Part shown: in pieces, positions 59,501 to 64,000 of the stretch | How the letters are laid out: each line of letters starts with the position of its first letter | How positions within the stretch are numbered: the stretch's first letter is position 1 | From: an uncultured Coriobacteriales bacterium | GTDB taxonomy: Bacteria > Actinomycetota > Coriobacteriia > Coriobacteriales > UMGS124 | Direction: 5' to 3' | Length of the DNA: 64,000 nt | NCBI GenBank assembly: GCA_902464015.1 | Contig: CABQHM010000006.1 | Span: forward strand, 12,213-76,212 | Position numbers and translations under genes: made by a program | Notes under the pieces: model-generated | What the model was told of the DNA's origin: nothing | Seen by the model: only the letters and a program-made list of their open reading frames with translations | Databases searched by the model: none

Positions 59501-60240
59501 GCGAGCAGACTGTGAACTTGGCCCGCACGCTGCGCCGCCGCGTGCGCGATTTCGGGTACCGCGTCGCCTTCTACAACGCCGGCCTTTCCCGTTCCGACCG
59601 TGCTGCCGTGGAAGACGCCTTCCGCAGTGGCGAGGTTCGTCTCGTTGTGTCGACTAGCGCTTTCGGCGAAGGCGTCAACCTGCCTGATGTCCGTCATGTC
59701 GTGCTCTACCACTTGCCGTTCGACGAGGTCGAGTTCAACCAGATGTCGGGTCGCGCAGGCCGCGACGGCAGCGATTCTTGGATTCACCTTGCCTACGGTG
59801 GCTCCGACGCCCGCATCAACGAGCGCGTCCTTTCCTCTGACGCCCCGTGCCGCGAGGACCTGGTGTCGCTCTACCGCGTGCTTTGCCGTCGCGACCGCGA
59901 GGCGCGCCTGGGCGGCGAGGACGGTTTTGCGCTCACCAACGCCGAGCTTGCCGCGGACTGTGCGAGCCTGGGCTGCACCCCCACGTTCGGGGCCAAGGGC
60001 GTGTCCTGCGGCATCTCCATCTTCCGCGAGCTCGGCTTCACCCAGACGAGCGGATATGGCGTGGGCAGGCGCATCTCCATGGTGCCTTCGCCCGAGCGTA
60101 TGGACCTGACGCGCTCCATCCGATACCTCGAGGGGCTCAACGCGCTGCAAGAATTTGACGCATTTCGCCGTTGGGCGCTCGAAAGCGACGCGCCTTCTGT
60201 GCTTGCGCGCATCAACAGGCCTATACTTCCAACTGACTAG
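56578..60240 (+). CDS. recJ: RecJ exonuclease fused to HIRAN domain and RecQ-like SF2 helicase
   Basis: A 1220-residue three-part protein. Residues about 1-580 are RecJ (5'-3' ssDNA exonuclease) with intact catalytic motifs GDFDVDG (90-96), VDTGIAS, DHH (172-174), RMNAAGRMDDP and GGHAGAVG (418-425). Residues about 610-690 resemble a HIRAN domain (GVTFDGRQ, LEREPSNPNDPKAVAL, VGYLKR). Residues about 750-1180 are an SF2 helicase: TGRGKS, DEAH (876-879), AVTATA, STSAFGEGVNLPDVR and QMSGRAGRDG (1055-1064). The start overlaps the secF stop. RecJ and RecQ cooperate in end resection in other bacteria, so fusing them makes sense; the HIRAN call is by eye. Usual RecJ is about 560-800 residues. Confidence 0.9.
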   Translation: MASLARNRRWEVVPFDAGAAQLIEDSCGVSSLAARIMAGRGICDAQQARDFLSPSLDRDWADPLLIPGLDAVVARLQHALEAGEHIAVFGDFDVDGISATCLLTSGLRDLGGNVTPFIPKRFGEGYGLSQIAVERLLEMCAPDLIVTVDTGIASAKECAELLERGIDVAVTDHHEPGDLVPQGVPVCDPKLDPECPSRELAGVGVALKVIDELGHRMGQPDLWREYTDIATLGTVSDMMLLTGENRSLVAEGIARLRRVENPGLAALAVQARRDLTQMSADDLAFSLIPRMNAAGRMDDPAIALNLLMERDPQEAERIAMRLEDINRERRAIERQLFDDANALVEATYEGGRVIVVGGEGWHEGVKGIVASRIVSLYHVPVILFTISDGVARGSGRSVGDVNLFEAVESCSVLLIRFGGHAGAVGITLDAGNLDAFRDRMEEYLAALPPEDFEDRLSVSAVVDLAEVTVDNISSLSVLQPFGQGNETPALAVTGATMTDRRRRGEEGKHLSFLANDASGSCQAIMFNAENVEALVECDEAVDIVFEPKVETWQNRVSCKMHVKDVLLRDARDAEAPDPATVRLVEALFENADQYISESELESLANASQFHTKVVGVTFDGRQSIVARLQPGDALRLEREPSNPNDPKAVALIDPNGDRVGYLKRFIAAAIAPRIDRGAAYRAVVENITGGVDGRPVGVNVLVSIETGAACADELEQANARAAERARLAAMSSKDVTDELRRLLIGEHELLPAQARALENLEAGVSSLCVMATGRGKSLIFHVHAARCALLHNKASVFVYPLRALVSDQAYHLGRVFDSLGMTTRVLTGETALEDRASVFEGLASGAVDIVLTTPEFLAIHSAKFASSGRVGFVVVDEAHHAGLAASGNRSSYLDMPRVLDELRHPCVLAVTATASAKVGQEICRLLDIAPDGVVLDPSVRENLHVSDERGRADRDERLVSLLASGQKTLVYVNSREQTVNLARTLRRRVRDFGYRVAFYNAGLSRSDRAAVEDAFRSGEVRLVVSTSAFGEGVNLPDVRHVVLYHLPFDEVEFNQMSGRAGRDGSDSWIHLAYGGSDARINERVLSSDAPCREDLVSLYRVLCRRDREARLGGEDGFALTNAELAADCASLGCTPTFGAKGVSCGISIFRELGFTQTSGYGVGRRISMVPSPERMDLTRSIRYLEGLNALQEFDAFRRWALESDAPSVLARINRPILPTD

Positions 60241-60269
60241 AACCGAGGTACTCCAGGAGGCGCATTGCC

Positions 60270-62609
60270 ATGGCTGACTCCGTCATCCACACAAAGTACG
60301 ACCCCACCGCGCCGGCCCTCCCGCCTCAAGGGCAGCTGGACAACTTCCCCGTGCTGCGCGAATGCGCCGCTTCCTACCTGAGCCCCGCCGAGGTGGAGAA
60401 GATCGAGCGTGCCTATGAGTTCGCGCGAGCCCACCATCGCGACCAGAAGCGCAAGTCGGGCGAGCCCTACATCAACCACCCGGTGGAAGTCGCCATCATC
60501 TTGGCGAAGAACCTCCACTCCGACGTCGACATGCTGTGCGCGGGCCTTCTCCATGACACGGTCGAGGATACCGACGCCACGCTCGATGAGCTCTCCGAGC
60601 TCTTTGGGCCCCAGGTCTCCGAGCTGGTTGACGGCGTGACGAAGCTCACGAACATCTCCGTGTCGAGCCTGTCCGAGCAGCAGGCGCTCAACCTGCGCAA
60701 GATGTTCCTCGCCATGGCCAAGGACATCCGCGTCATCATCATCAAGCTGGCCGACCGCCTGCACAACATGCGCACGCTCATGGCCATCCCTGAGGACCGT
60801 CGCATCTTCAAGGCCAACGAGACGATGAGCATCTATGCGCCCCTGGCAAACCGCCTGGGCATCAGCTCCATCAAGTGGGAGCTTGAAGACCTGTCGTTCT
60901 TCTACCTGGATCCCACGAAGTACCGCCAGGTCGCGCGCATGGTGGCCGAGTCGCGCGCCGAGCGCGAGGCGTACCTGGAGACGGTCAAGACCATCCTGCG
61001 CGACGAGCTCACGAAGGCCAAGATCGAGCATTTTCGCATCATGGGCAGGCCCAAGCACCTCTACTCCATCTATATGAAGATGAAGAACAAGGGCAAGGAC
61101 TTCAGCGAGATCTACGACCTCATCGCGCTGCGCGTCATCACCGACGACGTGCGCGAGTGCTACGGCGTCCTCGGAGCCGTCCACGCCCTGTGGACGCCCA
61201 TGCCCGGGCGCTTCAAAGATTACATCGCGATGCCCAAGTTCAACATGTACCAGTCGCTGCACACCACAGTCATCGGTCCTGCGGGCCGCCCCCTCGAGGT
61301 GCAGATCCGCACCGAGGAGATGAACGAGCACGCCGAGTACGGCATTGCCGCCCACTGGCTCTACAAGCAGGCGGGCAACTCCGACGGTGACAAGCAGAGC
61401 TCCGCGCAGCGCCTTGACGACCAGCTCGCATGGCTGGGCCGCACGCTCGACTGGACCCAGCAGGACGACCTGTCCGACCCCCAGGAGTTCCTCGAGGCCG
61501 TGAAGATCGACCTGTATGACAGCGAGGTCTTCGTTTTCACGCCGGCCGGCGAGGTGCAGGTGCTCCGCGCGGGCTCCACGCCCATCGACTTTGCTTATGC
61601 GGTGCACACCGAGGTCGGCCATCACTGCATCGGCGCCAAGGTGAACGGCACGGTCGTGCCGCTTTCCTACGAGCTCCAGATGGGCGACCGCGTGGAGATC
61701 ATCACGCAGAACAGCGCAAAACCCAGCCGCGACTGGCTCAACATCGTGAAGACGCCGGGCGCGCGCCAGAAGATCCGCTCGTACTTCAGCCGTATGACCA
61801 AGGCCGACGACTCGGCCGCCGGTCGCGACCAGCTTGCCCGCGAGCTGCGCAAGGTCGGCCTGGGCATCTCCACGCCCCGCACCGTACGTGCCCTGCGCAG
61901 CGTGGCCGTGGAGTTCGGCGTGTCGGGCCCCGAGGACCTGTTCGTCTTCATCTGCAACGGCAAGGTTTCAGCTCGTACCGTCGCCACCAAGGTGAAGGCA
62001 ATCCTCGACGATGCGGTGGACACCCAGGCAGAGGCCGAGAAGCGCGCTCTTGAGAGCCTGCAGAACCCCGCCTGCACCCCGCGCCTCTCGCGTCGTGCGC
62101 AGAACTCCACCGAGCGCAAGAAGCGCGCGCTTGCCTCCAACGGCGTGCTCGTCGACGGCGCCGACGGTATGCTCGTGCGCCTGGCCCATTGCTGCAACCC
62201 CGTCATGGGCGACGACATCGTGGGCTTCGTCACACGCGGGCGCGGCGTGAGCGTGCACCGTGCCGACTGCCCCAACGTCACCGACCTGCGCAAGTCGGAG
62301 GGCCGCATGATCGGCGTGTCGTGGGACACGGGCCTTTCCTCAACGTTCCAGGTCGAGATCGTCGTTGAGGCAATGGACCGCACGCGCCTACTCGTCGACG
62401 TCTCCACCGCCATTTCCGACGCCGGCGGCAACATCGTGTCGTGCGGCACAAAAACCGACAAGAACGGCATTTCCAACCTGCGTTTCCTGGTTGAGCTGTC
62501 CAACGTCAAGGCCCTCGACCCGCTCCTGCACCGTCTGGCGAGCTACGAGGGAGTCTTTGACGCGCGGCGTGCCCTGCCCGGCGAGTCGTCCAAGAAGAAA
62601 TCCTCTTAG
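60270..62609 (+). CDS. rel: Bifunctional (p)ppGpp synthetase/hydrolase (Rel)
   Basis: It controls the stringent-response alarmone. The 779-residue protein has an N-terminal HD hydrolase domain with an intact HDTVEDT motif (H95-D96) and ADRLHNMRTL. The synthetase domain has GRPKHLYSIYMKMKNKG and GRFKDYIAMPK, where the RxKD pattern marks bifunctional enzymes. A TGS domain (VFVFTPAGEVQVL), a helical/zinc-finger region (HCCNPVMGDDIVGFVTRGRG) and a C-terminal ACT domain follow. AGGAGG precedes the ATG. It sits 29 nt after the recJ fusion. Confidence 0.96.
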   Translation: MADSVIHTKYDPTAPALPPQGQLDNFPVLRECAASYLSPAEVEKIERAYEFARAHHRDQKRKSGEPYINHPVEVAIILAKNLHSDVDMLCAGLLHDTVEDTDATLDELSELFGPQVSELVDGVTKLTNISVSSLSEQQALNLRKMFLAMAKDIRVIIIKLADRLHNMRTLMAIPEDRRIFKANETMSIYAPLANRLGISSIKWELEDLSFFYLDPTKYRQVARMVAESRAEREAYLETVKTILRDELTKAKIEHFRIMGRPKHLYSIYMKMKNKGKDFSEIYDLIALRVITDDVRECYGVLGAVHALWTPMPGRFKDYIAMPKFNMYQSLHTTVIGPAGRPLEVQIRTEEMNEHAEYGIAAHWLYKQAGNSDGDKQSSAQRLDDQLAWLGRTLDWTQQDDLSDPQEFLEAVKIDLYDSEVFVFTPAGEVQVLRAGSTPIDFAYAVHTEVGHHCIGAKVNGTVVPLSYELQMGDRVEIITQNSAKPSRDWLNIVKTPGARQKIRSYFSRMTKADDSAAGRDQLARELRKVGLGISTPRTVRALRSVAVEFGVSGPEDLFVFICNGKVSARTVATKVKAILDDAVDTQAEAEKRALESLQNPACTPRLSRRAQNSTERKKRALASNGVLVDGADGMLVRLAHCCNPVMGDDIVGFVTRGRGVSVHRADCPNVTDLRKSEGRMIGVSWDTGLSSTFQVEIVVEAMDRTRLLVDVSTAISDAGGNIVSCGTKTDKNGISNLRFLVELSNVKALDPLLHRLASYEGVFDARRALPGESSKKKSS

Positions 62610-62618
62610 GTGCTACAT

Positions 62619-62648
62619 CGCGCCTGCGGGTCTGTGCCCGCAGGCGCG
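62619..62648 (+). terminator. 12-bp hairpin after rel
   Basis: CGCGCCTGCGGG and CCCGCAGGCGCG pair perfectly around TCTGTG, 10 nt after the rel stop. There is no T-run, so termination would need help or be partial. Confidence 0.45.
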
Positions 62649-62729
62649 CCGCTTCTATAGGGGCCGCCGCTCCCGACGCGTTGCCGTTGGATTGTTGCGG
62701 CCGAACAAGAGACATATGAAAGGGAAACC

Positions 62730-63677
62730 ATGAAGAAGATCACGTTTGAAGATGTGCGCGTCCCGCTCGACGTCATGCCCGAGTACAAGGACACCTATCG
62801 CGAGAACTTCCTGGCTGCCACCCGCGGCACCGGCAGGCTCATGCTGTACGCCTGCGACCAGAAGTTCGAGCACCTCAATGCCGACTTTTACGGCGAGGGC
62901 ATCGATGAGAGCGACGCCGACCCCGAGCACCTCTTCAAGATCGGCGCCAAGGGTTGCATCGGCGTGCTCGCTGCCCAGCGCGGCCTCATCGCCCGCTACG
63001 GCGCCGACTATCCCGACATCAACTACCTGGTCAAGATGAACTCCAAGACCAACCTGGTCAAGACCTCCCAGGCCGATCCCTACTCGCCGATGCTCTCCGA
63101 CCTCGACGCCGTTCTCAACATGCGCGAGATGGGCGCCAACATCGTGGGCGTGGGCTACACCATCTACCTGGGCAGCGAGTTTGAGGCCCAGATGGTCGAG
63201 GAGGCCGGCCAGCTCATTGCCGACGCCCATGCCTACGGCCTGCTGGTGGTTCTTTGGATCTACCCGCGCGGCAAGGCTGTGACCAACGAGAAGGCCGCCG
63301 ACCTCATTGCGGGCGCCGCCGGTGTCGCCGCCTGCCTGGGCGCCGACTTCGTGAAGGTCAACCCGCCCAAGGAGGAGGGCAAGAAGTCTGCCGAGCTCCT
63401 CAAGCAGGCCAGCAAGGCCGCAGGCCGCACCGGCCTTGTGTGCGCCGGCGGTTCCACCGTTGACGCCGAGACGTTCCTTACGCAGCTTTGGGAGCAGATC
63501 CATGTGGGCGGTGCTGCCGGCAACGCCACGGGCCGCAACATCCACCAGCGCAGCCTTGACGAAGCCGTGCGTCTGACGCGCGCCATCAGCGCCGTCACCT
63601 TCTCCGACTACGATCCCCAGGAGGCCCTCGACGTGTTCAAGGGCATCGACCCCTACACCGCGCCTGAGGCAGAGTAG
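62730..63677 (+). CDS. Class I aldolase, archaeal-type FBP aldolase/DhnA family
   Basis: A 315-residue TIM-barrel aldolase of the DeoC/LacD/FbaB group, most likely fructose-bisphosphate aldolase for glycolysis. Visible features are YACDQKFEHLN near the N-terminus, VVLWIYPRGKAV, the Schiff-base lysine segment GADFVKVNPP (K209), and the phosphate-binding CAGGST and GGAAGNATGRN. Transaldolase-like or other sugar-phosphate aldolase activity cannot be excluded. AAAGGG precedes the ATG. Two palindromic hairpins follow the gene. Confidence 0.85.
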   Translation: MKKITFEDVRVPLDVMPEYKDTYRENFLAATRGTGRLMLYACDQKFEHLNADFYGEGIDESDADPEHLFKIGAKGCIGVLAAQRGLIARYGADYPDINYLVKMNSKTNLVKTSQADPYSPMLSDLDAVLNMREMGANIVGVGYTIYLGSEFEAQMVEEAGQLIADAHAYGLLVVLWIYPRGKAVTNEKAADLIAGAAGVAACLGADFVKVNPPKEEGKKSAELLKQASKAAGRTGLVCAGGSTVDAETFLTQLWEQIHVGGAAGNATGRNIHQRSLDEAVRLTRAISAVTFSDYDPQEALDVFKGIDPYTAPEAE

Positions 63678-63682
63678 TACGG

Positions 63683-63729
63683 TAATTGTGGAGAGTTCTC
63701 CACAATTAGCACTTTCTCAAGAAAGTGCT
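63683..63729 (+). terminator. Two abutting perfect hairpins between aldolase gene and tRNA genes
   Basis: TAATTGTGGAGA/TCTCCACAATTA (63683-63708, 12 bp, 2-nt centre) and AGCACTTTCT/AGAAAGTGCT (63708-63729, 10 bp, 2-nt centre) share one base. Both are perfect and AT-richer than the surroundings. Only TT follows, so they may terminate weakly, bind a protein, or insulate the tRNA promoter that begins at 63729. Confidence 0.45.
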
Positions 63730-63757
63730 TGCGCTAGGAGAGGAGAGCGCGTAATAT
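63729..63757 (+). promoter_or_regulatory. tRNA operon promoter
   Basis: TTGCGC (63729-63734) and TAATAT (63752-63757) are 17 bp apart, with the predicted start about 16 nt before tRNA-Ala. The -35 overlaps the end of the second palindrome. Confidence 0.55.
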
Positions 63758-63779
63758 TACTCCTCGCACCGCAGCCCAC

Positions 63780-63855
63780 GGGGGTGTAGCTCAGTTGGGA
63801 GAGCACTTGACTGGCAGTCAAGGGGTCAGGGGTTCGAATCCCCTCATCTCCACCA
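63780..63855 (+). tRNA. tRNA-Ala (GGC)
   Basis: A 76-nt cloverleaf with encoded CCA. The acceptor GGGGGTG/CATCTCC contains G3-U70, the alanine identity pair. The anticodon stem CTTGA/TCAAG encloses CTGGCAG, giving anticodon GGC for GCC codons. The T-arm is AGGGG-TTCGAAT-CCCCT. Confidence 0.96.
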
Positions 63856-63866
63856 TTGCGGTTCAC

Positions 63867-63941
63867 GGGCGTTTGGCTCAGGGGTAGAGCACTTCCTTCA
63901 CACGGAAGGGGTCGCAGGTTCAAATCCTGCAACGCCCACCA
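63867..63941 (+). tRNA. tRNA-Val (CAC)
   Basis: A 75-nt cloverleaf with encoded CCA. The acceptor is GGGCGTT/AACGCCC, and the anticodon stem CTTCC/GGAAG encloses TTCACAC, giving anticodon CAC for GTG codons. The T-loop is TTCAAAT. It lies 11 nt after tRNA-Ala. Confidence 0.96.
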
Positions 63942-63946
63942 CCTTC

Positions 63947-64000
63947 GGGGGTGTAGCTCAGTTGGGAGAGCACTTGACTGGCAGTCAAGGGGTCAGGGGT
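63947..64000 (+). tRNA. tRNA-Ala (GGC), second copy, cut by window edge
   Basis: The 54 visible bases are identical to the first tRNA-Ala through the start of the T-arm, including anticodon GGC. It begins 5 nt after tRNA-Val; the rest is outside the window. Confidence 0.95.

Noticed and set aside
57343..60150. 935-codon minus-strand frame opposite the RecJ fusion gene
   Set aside because: Antisense shadow; the plus strand carries all catalytic motifs.
63717..63932. Minus-strand reading frame over the tRNA genes with the familiar GIRTPDPLTASQ-type sequence
   Set aside because: It is antisense to tRNA-Ala and tRNA-Val; such translations are common annotation artefacts.

Overview
The window is high-GC bacterial chromosome, packed with mostly housekeeping genes. 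It has no phage, transposon, plasmid or CRISPR features. The gene set suggests an anaerobic, gut-type actinobacterium of the class Coriobacteriia (Collinsella/Olsenella-like). The pointers are type III glutamine synthetase, Mn-dependent pyrophosphatase, QueH instead of QueG, an archaeal-type class I aldolase, a cell-wall-anchored protein with InlB repeats and a non-canonical IAKTG sorting motif, and strong G/C bias at third codon positions. The class is an inference from gene content, not from a phylogenetic marker. I count 42 protein genes (one cut by the left edge) and three tRNA genes (one cut by the right edge).

Layout. 1-1047 (-): start of uvrB. 1206-3895 (+): moaA-moaC (molybdopterin) and an Mrp-type ATPase. 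3923-13970 (+): two FAD oxidoreductases separated by a very long RNA hairpin, then a coupled run uvrA-ybaK-murJ-uup. 14039-16562 (+): fumarase and malic enzyme. 16821-19202 (-): surface protein. 19203-19586: tandem long-hairpin terminators. 19587-21668 (-): glnN. 21876-27041 (+): polA, EamA transporter, Usp, uppP. 27154-30591 (-): SWIM/SNF2 helicase. 30801-37362 (+): pcrA, a membrane-anchored hydrolase, ppaC, queH, queA. 37484-46093 (+): a complete shikimate-to-Phe/Tyr cluster with two gene fusions (aroB-aroA and aroE-aroK). 46248-50228 (+): pyrE, ilvE, an acyl-CoA ligase and a DUF1292 protein. 50271-52763 (-): U32 peptidase. 52922-62609 (+): tgt, secD, secF, a RecJ-HIRAN-helicase fusion and a bifunctional Rel. 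62730-63677 (+): aldolase. 63780 to the end: tRNA-Ala, tRNA-Val, tRNA-Ala.

How the genes fit together. The aromatic block holds all seven shikimate-pathway steps from DAHP synthase to chorismate synthase plus both TyrA and PheA, mostly in overlapping or near-contiguous frames, so it is probably one operon. Genome maintenance is well represented (uvrB, uvrA, polA, pcrA, recJ fusion, SNF2 helicase). Three queuosine genes (queH, queA, tgt) lie in two places. Cell-wall lipid handling is represented by murJ and uppP. No gene in the window looks like a dedicated DNA-binding transcription factor, yet several intergenic regions carry dyads, direct repeats and long hairpins.

The most unusual signals are: (1) an 81-nt hairpin with a bulge-free 38-position stem at 5138-5218; (2) two tandem copies of a structured terminator repeat with compensatory stem changes at 19381-19577; (3) the three-module RecJ-HIRAN-SF2 helicase protein; (4) the AROM-like partial fusions of the shikimate pathway. 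Motif positions, hairpin pairings and base counts were read by hand from the sequence; no database search was possible.
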